Shown in pieces: positions 1-10,067 of a DNA stretch of 64,000 nt. This DNA comes from Prochlorococcus sp. AG-355-N18 (GTDB taxonomy: Bacteria; Cyanobacteriota; Cyanobacteriia; PCC-6307; Cyanobiaceae), in the NCBI GenBank assembly GCA_003278535.1, contig QCEG01000001.1:124001-188000 (forward strand), written 5' to 3'. A program made the position numbers and the translations under genes. Under the pieces are notes generated by a model. That model did no database searches. It was not told where the DNA came from and worked only from the letters and a program-made list of their open reading frames with translations. Every line of letters begins with the position of its first letter. Positions within the stretch are counted from its first letter, which is position 1.

Positions 1-701
1 AGTTTGAGGTAAATCTTGAAAAAAACTCTAAGGTTTTGTTGACTACCTCTTCAGCTCAAAAAGTATATGGATCAGTTGGAAGATCTAAAATCAATCCAAA
101 AGGAAGTTTTTCAAAGCAAAAGAATCTCATAAGCATTCTTGACAATTCTCATTTAGAGTTTCTTCCCCAAGAAACAATCATCTTTGCAAATGGTTTGTAT
201 GAGCAAATTTTTAAAGTATCTATTTCAGAAACTTCAAGTTTTTTATTTACAGATTTAATAAGACTTGGAAGATCTTCATCCGGAGAATCTATTGAGAATG
301 GAGTTTTTAGGTCTAAATTAGAAATTATGAGAAATAATGATTTACTTGATGATTGGGAATATGTTGATCAGATTGAATTATCTAAGGCAAGTTTTGTGGC
401 TAAGTCGGGCATGGATTACATGCCCGTTTTTGGATCCTTAATTTGGATTTGCGAAAAAGATTTCTCCAAGTCAAAAATAAATAATCTTGTAGGAAATATA
501 AAAAAGATTTTCGATGAAACTAATAATAATTTATCTATTGGAATCCTTGAAAATGGAATCTCTGTAAGATTCCTAGGAAGTTCTTCTCAAGATGCTAGAA
601 AATGTTTTTTTTGTATTTGGAAACAAATTAGGTCTGTTTGTGGATTTTGTGAGCCAAAATATCAAGGTGTATGGCCTTTACAAGATTCTATGAATTATTA
701 A
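1..701 (+). CDS. ureD: urease accessory protein UreD (5' truncated by window edge)
   Basis: Frame is open to the window start ([24 protein letters not shown]...), a UreD-like N-terminal motif; directly upstream of ureABC. Confidence 0.88.
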   Translation, partial: FEVNLEKNSKVLLTTSSAQKVYGSVGRSKINPKGSFSKQKNLISILDNSHLEFLPQETIIFANGLYEQIFKVSISETSSFLFTDLIRLGRSSSGESIENGVFRSKLEIMRNNDLLDDWEYVDQIELSKASFVAKSGMDYMPVFGSLIWICEKDFSKSKINNLVGNIKKIFDETNNNLSIGILENGISVRFLGSSSQDARKCFFCIWKQIRSVCGFCEPKYQGVWPLQDSMNY

Positions 702-751
702 TTATGTTCAGAAAGAACCTTTTTTAAGAATTTATAGATTAAGTTTTTATT

Positions 752-1054
752 ATGCATCTTTCACCTCAAGAAAAAGATAAATTATTGGTTTTTTCTGCTG
801 CGCTCTTAGCTGAAAGAAGGCTCAGTCGAGGTCTTAAGCTTAATTATCCTGAAACAATTGCTTTTTTAAGTTTTCAAATTCTTGAAGGAGCACGAGATGG
901 GAAAAGTGTAAGTCAATTAATGTCAGAGGGAACTACCTGGCTTTCAAAATCACAAGTTATGGAGGGCATTCCTGAAATGGTTGATGAAGTTCAAATAGAA
1001 GCGGTTTTCCCAGATGGGACTAAATTAGTTACTATTCACAATCCGATTAATTAG
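752..1054 (+). CDS. ureA: urease subunit gamma
   Basis: [34 protein letters not shown]; about 100 aa; operon order. Confidence 0.97.
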   Translation: MHLSPQEKDKLLVFSAALLAERRLSRGLKLNYPETIAFLSFQILEGARDGKSVSQLMSEGTTWLSKSQVMEGIPEMVDEVQIEAVFPDGTKLVTIHNPIN

Positions 1055-1056
1055 TT

Positions 1057-1377
1057 ATGAGTAATTTAATTCCTGGCGAAATAATTCCTGAAGAAGGTGA
1101 AATCGAACTAAATCTTAGTAAGCAAGTTAAAACAGTAACGGTCTCTAATTCTGGAGATAGACCTGTGCAAGTTGGATCTCATTATCATTTTTATGAAGCA
1201 AACAAGGCTTTAATTTTTGATCGAGAAATAACAAAAGGAATGCGTCTTGACATTCCTGCTGGAACAGCAATTAGATTTGAACCGGGTGATACGACAGATG
1301 TCAAATTAGTTCCATATACAGGTTTAAGAAATGTATATGGTTTTAATTCATTAATTAATGGTTCTTTAAATAGTTAA
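1057..1377 (+). CDS. ureB: urease subunit beta
   Basis: [15 protein letters not shown]...[18 protein letters not shown]. Confidence 0.97.
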   Translation: MSNLIPGEIIPEEGEIELNLSKQVKTVTVSNSGDRPVQVGSHYHFYEANKALIFDREITKGMRLDIPAGTAIRFEPGDTTDVKLVPYTGLRNVYGFNSLINGSLNS

Positions 1378-1381
1378 AATT

Positions 1382-3091
1382 ATGTCCTATAAAATTGATA
1401 GAAATACTTATGCTCAAACTTACGGACCCACTATCGGGGATAGAGTAAGGCTTGCTGATACCCAACTTTTTATAGAAGTAGAAAAGGATTTAACTACATA
1501 CGGAGATGAAGTTAAATTCGGAGGAGGTAAAGTTATTCGAGATGGTATGGGACAGTCTCAAGTAACAAGAGGAGATGGAGCTGTAGATACCGTAATAACT
1601 AATGCACTGCTGGTAGATTGGTGGGGAATAATTAAAGCTGATGTGGGTATAAAAGATGGCATGATTTTTGAAATTGGTAAAGCTGGTAATCCAGATATCC
1701 AGGATAATGTAAATATTGTTATAGGTGCATCAACAGAAGTAATAGCTGGAGAGGGCCATATTCTAACTGCAGGTTCTATAGATACTCATATACATTTTAT
1801 TTGTCCCCAGCAAATTGAGACAGCACTAGCCTCCGGAATTACAACCATGCTGGGAGGAGGAACTGGACCTGCAACTGGTACAAATGCCACTACTTGTACT
1901 CCTGGTTCTTTTCATATTTCAAGAATGCTTCAATCTGCAGAAGCATTTCCCATGAATTTAGGTTTTTTTGGAAAAGGAAACTCCACAAACGAGAGCAATC
2001 TTATTGATCAGGTTGAAGCTGGTGCATGTGGATTGAAGCTTCATGAGGATTGGGGAACCACTCCCTCTACAATAAATTCTTGTCTTAATGTTGCAGAAAA
2101 GTTTGACGTACAAGTATGTATTCATACTGATACTTTGAATGAGGCAGGCTTTGTTGAGGATACTATCAACGCTATTGCAGGAAGAACTATTCATACTTTT
2201 CATACCGAAGGAGCAGGAGGAGGTCATGCGCCAGATATTATTAAAATCTGTGGAGAAAAAAATGTTCTTCCAAGTAGTACTAATCCAACAAGACCTTATA
2301 CCAGGAACACATTAGAAGAACATCTTGACATGTTAATGGTTTGTCATCACTTAGATTCTAAAATCCCAGAAGATATTGCATTTGCTGAATCAAGGATCAG
2401 AAGAGAGACTATTGCAGCTGAGGATATCTTGCATGATATTGGTGCCTTTTCAATTATTGCTAGTGATTCTCAAGCTATGGGAAGAGTTGGTGAAGTAATT
2501 ACAAGAACTTTTCAAACAGCTCATAAAATGAAAGTTCAGAGGGGGCCGCTATCGCAGGATTCTGATAGAAACGATAATTACAGAGTAAAGAGATATATTT
2601 CTAAAGTTACAATTAATCCTGCAATAGCTCATGGTATTGATAAGCATGTTGGGTCTATAGAAAAGGGTAAAATTGCCGATTTGGTGTTGTGGAAACCTTC
2701 CTTTTTTGCTGTAAAACCTGAATTAGTTGTTAAAGGAGGATCTATAGTTTGGTCCCAAATGGGCGATGCAAATGCTTCAATTCCTACTCCAGGTCCTGTC
2801 CATGGCCGACCTATGTTTGCAAGTTTTGGCCAATCTCTAATTAAGAGTTCTTTTAGCTTTTTAAGTAAAAATTCAATTGATCAAAATATTCCAAATAAAT
2901 TAGGCTTACAAAAGAAATGTATTGCTGTAGAAAATACTAGAAATATCAATAAATCACACTTAAAACTTAATAGTAAACTACCAAATATTTCAGTTGATCC
3001 TCAAACTTATGAAGTTTTTTCTGATGGAGAACTTCTTACTTGTGAACCACTTGATGAAGTTCCAATGGCTCAGAGATATTTTTTACTTTAG
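1382..3091 (+). CDS. ureC: urease subunit alpha
   Basis: [35 protein letters not shown]; 569 aa. Confidence 0.98.
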   Translation: MSYKIDRNTYAQTYGPTIGDRVRLADTQLFIEVEKDLTTYGDEVKFGGGKVIRDGMGQSQVTRGDGAVDTVITNALLVDWWGIIKADVGIKDGMIFEIGKAGNPDIQDNVNIVIGASTEVIAGEGHILTAGSIDTHIHFICPQQIETALASGITTMLGGGTGPATGTNATTCTPGSFHISRMLQSAEAFPMNLGFFGKGNSTNESNLIDQVEAGACGLKLHEDWGTTPSTINSCLNVAEKFDVQVCIHTDTLNEAGFVEDTINAIAGRTIHTFHTEGAGGGHAPDIIKICGEKNVLPSSTNPTRPYTRNTLEEHLDMLMVCHHLDSKIPEDIAFAESRIRRETIAAEDILHDIGAFSIIASDSQAMGRVGEVITRTFQTAHKMKVQRGPLSQDSDRNDNYRVKRYISKVTINPAIAHGIDKHVGSIEKGKIADLVLWKPSFFAVKPELVVKGGSIVWSQMGDANASIPTPGPVHGRPMFASFGQSLIKSSFSFLSKNSIDQNIPNKLGLQKKCIAVENTRNINKSHLKLNSKLPNISVDPQTYEVFSDGELLTCEPLDEVPMAQRYFLL

Positions 3092-4314
3092 AAGTTTTTA
3101 ATTAATTCTTTTTCACTTGTCTTTATGTCTTTTGATCCAGCAATTGCTAAATCTTCTTGCAGTTTGTTCTCACATGATAGAACTCTTGACCAACTTGGTA
3201 ATTGCAATGTTCTAGGACAAGCCAGATAATCTTCTGTAGCAGGTCTTAATAGTTTCGCAAACTTTTGTACTGATAATTCTTCTTCGTGCCTATCGTATGG
3301 AAGTTGATTAACTGCTGAATCTAATCCAAATTGTTTTACTCGATCTTCTCCAACTCTTTTGTAGAGAACTTCTAAAGTCGCTAGTTGGGTGCTAGTTAAT
3401 GTCTCGGCTTGATGCTCCATGAGTCCTCTTAAAACACTTGAAAGGATTTCTGTACACATTTTTTGCAGTCCTTCTTTAGAAGAATCTCCAATATTCTTAT
3501 GTTTATGATCAAATAAACCTAGGTCAACCTGAGCTATTTTGGAGGTTCTTACGTTTCTATAAACTTCTGATAATAAACCTATCTCTAAACCCCAGTCACA
3601 AGGTATTCTTAAATTCATAGCAAGGTCTTTAGTAAACGCGAACTCACCTGCTAATGGATATCTAAATGATTGAAGATATTGCAAAAACGGACCCTTACCA
3701 ACTAACTGCTCAAGACTTGCTAATAAAGGACCGACGAATAATCTTGTTGCTCTACCTTGCAATTGATTTGTTTCTAGGGATAACCTACTGTAAAAAGCCT
3801 TTACATATGATATTCCATATGATTCATCAAGAAGTGGAAGTATCATTCTTGAAGGATATAAAGGACTAAAAGTTCTTATATCAGCATCAAAAAGAGCAAC
3901 AACTTCTGATTTTCTAGTCGCTACTCCTATGCCTTGCCATACAGCCCATCCTTTACCTGGAGTTCCTAAAAGTTCTAACCCATTTTTTTCTTGGCTTTTT
4001 AACAGTTCAATTACAAAGGGAGAATTAGTCCATTGAACGTGAACAGTGAATGGCATTGAGTCAAAAAATGATTTTGCTGCCTTAACTTGCTCAACAGTTT
4101 TTGCAGAGAGGGCAATTACTAATTCATTTAAGCCTGTGAGGTGTTTTAAAACTTCTCTTATATCTTTTAATGCTGGACGTTCAAACTCTTCATATAAGCA
4201 AGGTATTAAAATGCTAGTTGATCTTTTTTTAAGACTTTTGTTTAATTCTTTAAGTAAATTTCCTGTAACGCCATATTCATGTATTGTTGTGATTAAACCT
4301 TGTTGAAAGTCCAT
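3088..4314 (-). CDS. gpgS: glucosyl-3-phosphoglycerate synthase-like family 2 glycosyltransferase
   Basis: [28 protein letters not shown]; adjacent to phosphatase, phosphorylase and glycerate kinase. Confidence 0.85.
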   Translation of the reverse strand: MDFQQGLITTIHEYGVTGNLLKELNKSLKKRSTSILIPCLYEEFERPALKDIREVLKHLTGLNELVIALSAKTVEQVKAAKSFFDSMPFTVHVQWTNSPFVIELLKSQEKNGLELLGTPGKGWAVWQGIGVATRKSEVVALFDADIRTFSPLYPSRMILPLLDESYGISYVKAFYSRLSLETNQLQGRATRLFVGPLLASLEQLVGKGPFLQYLQSFRYPLAGEFAFTKDLAMNLRIPCDWGLEIGLLSEVYRNVRTSKIAQVDLGLFDHKHKNIGDSSKEGLQKMCTEILSSVLRGLMEHQAETLTSTQLATLEVLYKRVGEDRVKQFGLDSAVNQLPYDRHEEELSVQKFAKLLRPATEDYLACPRTLQLPSWSRVLSCENKLQEDLAIAGSKDIKTSEKELIKNF

Positions 4315-4364
4315 TTTCTAATTGATGTGCAGAATGGTATTAATACTTCGATGATTTTCTCAAA

Positions 4365-6125
4365 GTGAAGCAAATTGATCCAGAGAAAAAATTAGATAGA
4401 ATAAAAATTGATAAATTGTTAAAAACAATTTATTCAAATCATACTACAGAAGAAATTAATTTTATTTCAAATCAATTATTACAGATTTTAGATAATTTCT
4501 CAGAGAAATCTGCTTATGAAGAAATAAGAGATAAGGAAAGGTGGAATGAATCTCATTCGGTTTTGATAACGTATGCAGATAGTATTTATAAAAATGGCGA
4601 GGCAACATTAACAACTCTTAGGAAGTTGTTAAGTAAACATTTTGGCAGTCTTTCTAAAGTTGTACATATTCTTCCTTTTTTGAAATCTACAAGCGATGGT
4701 GGTTTCGCAGTCTCAAGTTATGATTCCTTAGAAGAAAAATTTGGTGGTTGGGATGATCTCAAAAGTATTTCTAAAAAACATGATTTGATGGCTGATTTAG
4801 TACTAAACCATGTCTCATCATCTCACCCATGGGTTCAACAATTTATTAAATCCCAAGAGCCGGGCATATCAAATGTTTTTTCACCCAAACAAAATCTTGA
4901 CTGGTCAAATGTGGTTAGGCCTAGAAGTTCCTCTTTGTTTTCTCAAATAAATACTGATGATGGCCCCAAACAAGTTTGGACAACTTTTGGTCCAGATCAA
5001 ATTGATTTGAATTGGCATAATCCAAAAATGACTCTTGAGTTCTTAAATTTAATTATTACTTATTTATCTAATGGAATTAAATGGTTAAGGCTTGATGCTG
5101 TAGGTTTTATTTGGAAGGAGTCAGGGACTACATGCTTACACTTACCTAAAGCACACTCAATTGTGAAACTCTTAAGAGTTCTTTTAAATAATCTTCTTGA
5201 AGAGGGAGTTTTAATAACTGAAACAAATGTTCCTCAGAAGGAAAATCTATCTTATCTGATTCCTAATGATGAAGCACATATGGCATATAATTTTCCATTG
5301 CCTCCTCTTCTTCTAGAGGCAATTATTACTTCAAGAGCTGATATTCTAAACTCATGGATTTTTGATTGGCCCATATTACCTGAAGATACTACTTTATTTA
5401 ATTTCACTGCATCGCACGATGGTGTTGGGCTAAGAGCTCTTGAGGGTTTAATGAATGAGCAGAGAATTAAAGATTTATTAATTAATTGTGAGAAAAGAGG
5501 CGGATTAGTAAGTCATAGACGTTTATCAAATGGTGATGATAAACCTTATGAACTGAATATTAGTTGGTGGAGTGCAATGGAAGACTCTAGTAGAGATGCT
5601 AAAAGATTTCAATATGAGAGATTTATTTTGAGTCAATTACTAGTAATGGCTCTAAAAGGGGTCCCTGCATTTTATTTGCCAGCATTACTAGCTTCAGAAA
5701 ATGATATCAAAAGTTTTTCTATGACTGGTCAAAGGAGAGATCTTAACAGAGAAAAGTTTAAATCAGAAAATCTTTCAGCCGTTTTAAATAATCCTGAATC
5801 TAATGCTAATAAAAACTTAAAATATCTCAGTAATGCTATGGATATCAGATCAGAATTAAAGCAATTTCACCCTTGTTCACAAATGAAATGTTTGTCTAAA
5901 GGTAGAAGTGATATTGTTGTAATCAAAAGAGGTAACGGTCCTGAGGCTGTTTTTGCAATCCATAATATGACTGATAATAAAATTAATTATCAATTGAATG
6001 ATAATGATCTATCAAAAATAATTGATAATGATTTTAATACCTTTGATTTTTTAGCATCCAATAAATACAATTGCAAAAATATTAGTCTTGATCCTTTTCA
6101 AGTAGTTTGGCTTAGTTCTTTATAA
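4365..6125 (+). CDS. GH13 sucrose phosphorylase-family protein, probable glucosylglycerate phosphorylase; GTG start
   Basis: VVHILPFLKSTSDGGFAVSSY, DLVLNHVSSSHPWVQQF, WLRLDAVGFIWKE, ITETNVP; genomic context with gpgS/gpgP/glycerate kinase. Confidence 0.85.
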   Translation: MKQIDPEKKLDRIKIDKLLKTIYSNHTTEEINFISNQLLQILDNFSEKSAYEEIRDKERWNESHSVLITYADSIYKNGEATLTTLRKLLSKHFGSLSKVVHILPFLKSTSDGGFAVSSYDSLEEKFGGWDDLKSISKKHDLMADLVLNHVSSSHPWVQQFIKSQEPGISNVFSPKQNLDWSNVVRPRSSSLFSQINTDDGPKQVWTTFGPDQIDLNWHNPKMTLEFLNLIITYLSNGIKWLRLDAVGFIWKESGTTCLHLPKAHSIVKLLRVLLNNLLEEGVLITETNVPQKENLSYLIPNDEAHMAYNFPLPPLLLEAIITSRADILNSWIFDWPILPEDTTLFNFTASHDGVGLRALEGLMNEQRIKDLLINCEKRGGLVSHRRLSNGDDKPYELNISWWSAMEDSSRDAKRFQYERFILSQLLVMALKGVPAFYLPALLASENDIKSFSMTGQRRDLNREKFKSENLSAVLNNPESNANKNLKYLSNAMDIRSELKQFHPCSQMKCLSKGRSDIVVIKRGNGPEAVFAIHNMTDNKINYQLNDNDLSKIIDNDFNTFDFLASNKYNCKNISLDPFQVVWLSSL

Positions 6126-6127
6126 AA

Positions 6128-6925
6128 ATGATAGAGAATTCTTCTGTTTGGGTAGTAAGTGATGTAGATGGTACTTTAATGGATCACTCATATGATTTAT
6201 CACCTGCTAAAGAAACTATAAAAAAACTACAAAAATTATCCATACCCGTAATTCTTTGTACAAGCAAAACCGCTTCTGAAGTAAAAGTTATTAGAAAGGA
6301 ACTTAACTTGACGGATCCTTATATTGTTGAGAATGGTGCGGCAATATATGGTGAATCTCTCAAAAGAGTAAATGGAGAAATCATTCTTGGAATAAAATAC
6401 GAATCTCTTGAAGAAATCTTAAATACTATCTCTAAAGAAATTCATTACAAACTTACTCCTCTTAATAATCTCACTGATCAAGAAGCCACTCAGCTTACAG
6501 GTTTAGAAGGTAACTCACTAAACTTAATGCGAGATAGACACTGGAGCATGCCTTTTTTAAACCCGCCAATTTATTTAGAAGAGAAAATTAATATTTGTTG
6601 TAAAAAATTCAATGTTGATATTTTTAAAGGCAATAGAATGAGCCACCTTCTATCCACAAAATCGAATAAAGGTAAAGCAATAAATACTCTTAAAGAATAT
6701 TCAAATGTCCAAAATATTGAAATCATAGGATTAGGCGATTCTCCAAATGATTTGCCTCTACTTTTAAACTCAGATATTAAAATCGTTATTCCTGGAATAG
6801 ATGGACCTAACTTAAATTTACTAGATCAATTAAAAGATTTGGAATTTACTTTGGCTTCTGAACCAAATGGATATGGTTGGAAAAATGAAATCAATAAATT
6901 GATTAATAAGCGAGAACTAAGTTAG
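6128..6925 (+). CDS. gpgP: HAD-family mannosyl/glucosyl-3-phosphoglycerate phosphatase
   Basis: VVSDVDGTLMDHSYDLSPA, VENGAAIYG, IGLGDSPNDLPLL. Confidence 0.82.
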   Translation: MIENSSVWVVSDVDGTLMDHSYDLSPAKETIKKLQKLSIPVILCTSKTASEVKVIRKELNLTDPYIVENGAAIYGESLKRVNGEIILGIKYESLEEILNTISKEIHYKLTPLNNLTDQEATQLTGLEGNSLNLMRDRHWSMPFLNPPIYLEEKINICCKKFNVDIFKGNRMSHLLSTKSNKGKAINTLKEYSNVQNIEIIGLGDSPNDLPLLLNSDIKIVIPGIDGPNLNLLDQLKDLEFTLASEPNGYGWKNEINKLINKRELS

Positions 6926-6929
6926 AAAG

Positions 6930-7874
6930 ATGAAAGATTTAGATATTAATTTTCCTCTCGATAAATTTGAAAAATTAATTATTGATATTGGTTGGGAATC
7001 CTTGGATGATTGGTTCAATTTTTGGAACAAGAAAAGAAATATTCTTTCAATTGATCAATATTGGAACTATAAAGTAAATGATGACTGGATATGGGGTTTG
7101 GCTTTACCTCTTTTATCTCAGGCTTGTAAATTTCAAAATAATTTTTCTAATAGAAAAATTATTGGAATCTCAGCTTTACCTGGAACAGGTAAAACAACAC
7201 TAGGTAAATGGCTCGAAGCTATATCGTTAAAATTAAACTTCAAAATTGCGGTTATTTCAATTGATGACTTTTATCTCCCATCAAATGAAATGAAATTCGC
7301 AATTAAGAATAACCCTTGGAATGTTTCAAGAGGGTTTCCTGGTAGTCACTCAATAAATTTGATGTATGAAAAATTATTAAATTGGAAGATCAATGGAGTA
7401 TTAAATGTACCAGTTTTCGATAAATCTTTAAGAAATGGTTTAGGAGATAGATCTCATTGGAGATCAGATAAACCTGATGTTTTAATTCTTGAGGGATGGT
7501 TTTTAGGAATTAAACCTTTTTCTAATGTCATAAATGATCGACTCATAAATACAACAAATTTGAGTCTTCATGAATCATCTTATGTATTAAAAATTCAAAA
7601 AAACCTTAATGAATATTTAGATATTTGGACTTTAATAGACAATATTTGGCACTTAAAGCCTTTGAAGATTGAGTATATGAATATATGGAAAACAAATCAG
7701 GAAAAAGAAATGTTTTTACAGAAAGGTAACGCCCTTAAAGATGAAAAATTATCTAATTTCTTGAGAATGCTTAATGTCTCAATACCTCATAAAAGTTTTG
7801 ATGATATAAAATCCTATGCGCTTTTATTAATTGATCAAGAAAGAAATTTAATTGAGGCTGGATTGAATTTGTAG
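6930..7874 (+). CDS. D-glycerate 3-kinase (plant/cyanobacterial GLYK type)
   Basis: P-loop GISALPGTGKTTLGKWLE, VISIDDFYLP, VLILEGWFLGIKP. Confidence 0.82.
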   Translation: MKDLDINFPLDKFEKLIIDIGWESLDDWFNFWNKKRNILSIDQYWNYKVNDDWIWGLALPLLSQACKFQNNFSNRKIIGISALPGTGKTTLGKWLEAISLKLNFKIAVISIDDFYLPSNEMKFAIKNNPWNVSRGFPGSHSINLMYEKLLNWKINGVLNVPVFDKSLRNGLGDRSHWRSDKPDVLILEGWFLGIKPFSNVINDRLINTTNLSLHESSYVLKIQKNLNEYLDIWTLIDNIWHLKPLKIEYMNIWKTNQEKEMFLQKGNALKDEKLSNFLRMLNVSIPHKSFDDIKSYALLLIDQERNLIEAGLNL

Positions 7875-7966
7875 TAATTTTCTAAATTTCTTTTTTTTCA
7901 GTAATTTTTTATACATTTTTTTCAGCTTTTAATAGTGTTTAATAATTAATATTTTTCTGTATAGGG

Positions 7967-8194
7967 ATGGTTGAGTTTTCTTACAAAAATGAAGGCTGTA
8001 GGATGGTTGTCTTGAGATGTATTGGTCCATCAAATTTTTTCTTAGAGAGAGTTTTATTTCCAACTGACATTCTTACTTTTATGGCCCCTAATGATTCAAG
8101 AGTTGAAATTTGGGGAAATGAATTATATGGCCCTAAGTTGGAAGAGAGAATAAGAATTTCTGCTGATAACGAAGATTCAACTTTGGTGGCATAG
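7967..8194 (+). CDS. DUF1830-like protein
   Basis: CRMVVLRCIGPSNFFLERVLFPTDILTFMAP resembles the DUF1830 pattern. Confidence 0.65.
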   Translation: MVEFSYKNEGCRMVVLRCIGPSNFFLERVLFPTDILTFMAPNDSRVEIWGNELYGPKLEERIRISADNEDSTLVA

Positions 8195-8283
8195 AGCAGA
8201 TATTATCTAATTGTCTTCGAGTCAAAATTTTTTACATATAGATAGTTTTTATTGATATTATCAAACTAGTTTTAGTTTTTTAG

Positions 8284-8409
8284 ATGTATTATTTTTCTTC
8301 TTTTGCAATAGGAGGTTTCGTCCCCTCTGCAGCTATCGCTGGAGTTTTACTCTTAGTTGGGTTAGGAGCTTTCTTTTATCTTGGTATTAAAGGACCTACA
8401 GATTATTAA
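8284..8409 (+). CDS. small single-TM membrane protein, 41 aa (not in the supplied ORF track)
   Basis: MYYFSSFAIGGFVPSAAIAGVLLLVGLGAFFYLGIKGPTDY*; ATG start, clear TM segment, fits the intergenic space. Confidence 0.65.
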   Translation: MYYFSSFAIGGFVPSAAIAGVLLLVGLGAFFYLGIKGPTDY

Positions 8410-8472
8410 ATATGAGTTAATCAACAAATTGTAATTTTAATTTTTCATAATCTTCTTTAATAAGTTAACACT

Positions 8473-8607
8473 ATGGATTTAACAACTATTTTATTTATAT
8501 TAAGCTTACCTTTCGTTTTATTAACAGTTTATTTTGGGACAAAAAATGATTTTTACGAGAGCGAAAACTATAAAGGAGATGGTTGTGCTCACGATGTTAA
8601 AAGGTAA
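8473..8607 (+). CDS. small single-TM protein, 44 aa (not in the supplied ORF track)
   Basis: MDLTTILFILSLPFVLLTVYFGTKNDFYESENYKGDGCAHDVKR*; TM plus hydrophilic tail. Confidence 0.6.
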   Translation: MDLTTILFILSLPFVLLTVYFGTKNDFYESENYKGDGCAHDVKR

Positions 8608-8615
8608 CTTTATTC

Positions 8616-8888
8616 CTAATCACCTCTAAATACACAGGTCCATCTACTATCAAATTGCCAAACAGGTTTGTATATTTCATTAGTAATTTTTTCGCCTGCC
8701 ATATTACAAGTATCTAAATCTTTCATAGGAATAGAATGTAAAGATGGACTTGTTATTCCACTAACCTCTGGCCTTCCACCAGGACCTTGTCTGTAAGTTC
8801 CAATTATTAACCAATAGTTAGCTTTCGCAGAACCAGAAATGATTAAGGAAAAAAGAAAAAATAATATTAAAATTGATTTTTTTTTCAT
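8616..8888 (-). CDS. uncharacterised small secreted protein
   Basis: Signal peptide MKKKSILILFFLFSLIISGSAKA followed by a Cys-containing mature domain. Confidence 0.7.
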   Translation of the reverse strand: MKKKSILILFFLFSLIISGSAKANYWLIIGTYRQGPGGRPEVSGITSPSLHSIPMKDLDTCNMAGEKITNEIYKPVWQFDSRWTCVFRGD

Positions 8889-8957
8889 CTTTATATACTA
8901 GCTTTTATTTTTTAAAATTTAAAATTGCTATTAATTAATTAGGTAATTTAATAATTT

Positions 8958-9758
8958 TTGGAATATTTAAAATTTGTTTTATATGGATTAATTCAAGGGT
9001 TGACGGAATTTATTCCTGTAAGTAGTACAGCTCATTTAAAAGTTTTATCTCTTTTTTTAGGTATTGATGATCCTGGAGCATCTTTGTCCGCAATTATTCA
9101 ATTTGGAAGTGTTCTAGCCATTGCTTGGTATTTTAGGAAGGATATTTTTAATTTTAGAAGTCAATCTTCCAAAAAATTTCTTGAATATCTCTTACATGAA
9201 AGATTATTAAGGTCTATTTTGATTGGTACTATACCAATTGTTTTGCTTGGTGGGAGTATAAAAATATTTATCCCTTCTTTTTTTGAAAACGTTCTTCGTT
9301 CAAATTTATCGATAGCATTGGTCTCATTACTAATGGCTTTTTTTATGTACTTGGCAGATAGTTCGAAGAGAGGTTCTATTAATATTAAAAATCATAATTA
9401 TTCAAATAGTTTTTTGATAGGTTTCTTTCAAGCATTTGCAATTTTTCCTGGTGTTTCTAGATCGGGTGTCACTATTTCTAGCGCTTTAATATCAGGATGG
9501 GAAAGAGGCGATGCTGCGAAATTTTCTTTTCTTTTAGGGATGCCAGCAATTTCTCTTGCTGCAATTGTTGAGTTTATTTCTTCTTTTAATGATTTTTTTT
9601 CACTTGAGTTTCCCACTCTTTTTGTATGTCTTATTACGACATTTTTGTCTTCTTTATTAGCAATAGATTTTTTATTAAAGTATTTTTCTTCACATGGGTT
9701 GAAAATATTTATCATTTATCGGGTAATTTTTGGTGTTGTAATTCTGTTGAATTTATAA
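8958..9758 (+). CDS. uppP: undecaprenyl-diphosphatase; TTG start
   Basis: GLIQGLTEFIPVSSTAHL, FPGVSRSGVTIS. Confidence 0.95.
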   Translation: MEYLKFVLYGLIQGLTEFIPVSSTAHLKVLSLFLGIDDPGASLSAIIQFGSVLAIAWYFRKDIFNFRSQSSKKFLEYLLHERLLRSILIGTIPIVLLGGSIKIFIPSFFENVLRSNLSIALVSLLMAFFMYLADSSKRGSINIKNHNYSNSFLIGFFQAFAIFPGVSRSGVTISSALISGWERGDAAKFSFLLGMPAISLAAIVEFISSFNDFFSLEFPTLFVCLITTFLSSLLAIDFLLKYFSSHGLKIFIIYRVIFGVVILLNL

Positions 9759-9813
9759 TTAGATGAAAATTTTTTTTTTGCAATTGTGTTAATGTTTTAA
9801 AAAATTCTATCTA

Positions 9814-9966
9814 ATGAACATTTTTATATCTTTCCAATTAGGTGAAGTCGAAGTTTCAAATCTCACTATATTGGTTTTAGCTTTTTTTTCTTCATTTACA
9901 TTCATAGCAGTATGCATAAGTTCTTATAAATTATACAAATCACTTATAAATGAAGATGATAAGTAA
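9814..9966 (+). CDS. small single-TM protein, 50 aa (not in the supplied ORF track)
   Basis: MNIFISFQLGEVEVSNLTILVLAFFSSFTFIAVCISSYKLYKSLINEDDK*. Confidence 0.5.
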   Translation: MNIFISFQLGEVEVSNLTILVLAFFSSFTFIAVCISSYKLYKSLINEDDK

Positions 9967-10040
9967 TCGGAACGGCGGGATTTGAACCCACGACCCCCAC
10001 TACCCCAAAGTGGTGCGCTACCAAACTGCGCTACGCCCCG
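9967..10040 (-). tRNA. tRNA-Pro (anticodon TGG)
   Basis: Reverse complement CGGGGCGTAGCGCAGTTTGGTAGCGCACCACTTTGGGGTAGTGGGGGTCGTGGGTTCAAATCCCGCCGTTCCGA folds as a cloverleaf. Confidence 0.95.
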
Positions 10041-10067
10041 TCTCTTTACTATAAAGATTAGATTGAT

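Noticed and set aside
1958-2227. Minus-strand 89-aa ORF inside ureC
   Set aside because: Fully antisense to a strongly conserved gene, no domain; frame shadow
9428-9715. Minus-strand 95-aa ORF inside uppP
   Set aside because: Antisense to a conserved gene, low-quality composition; shadow
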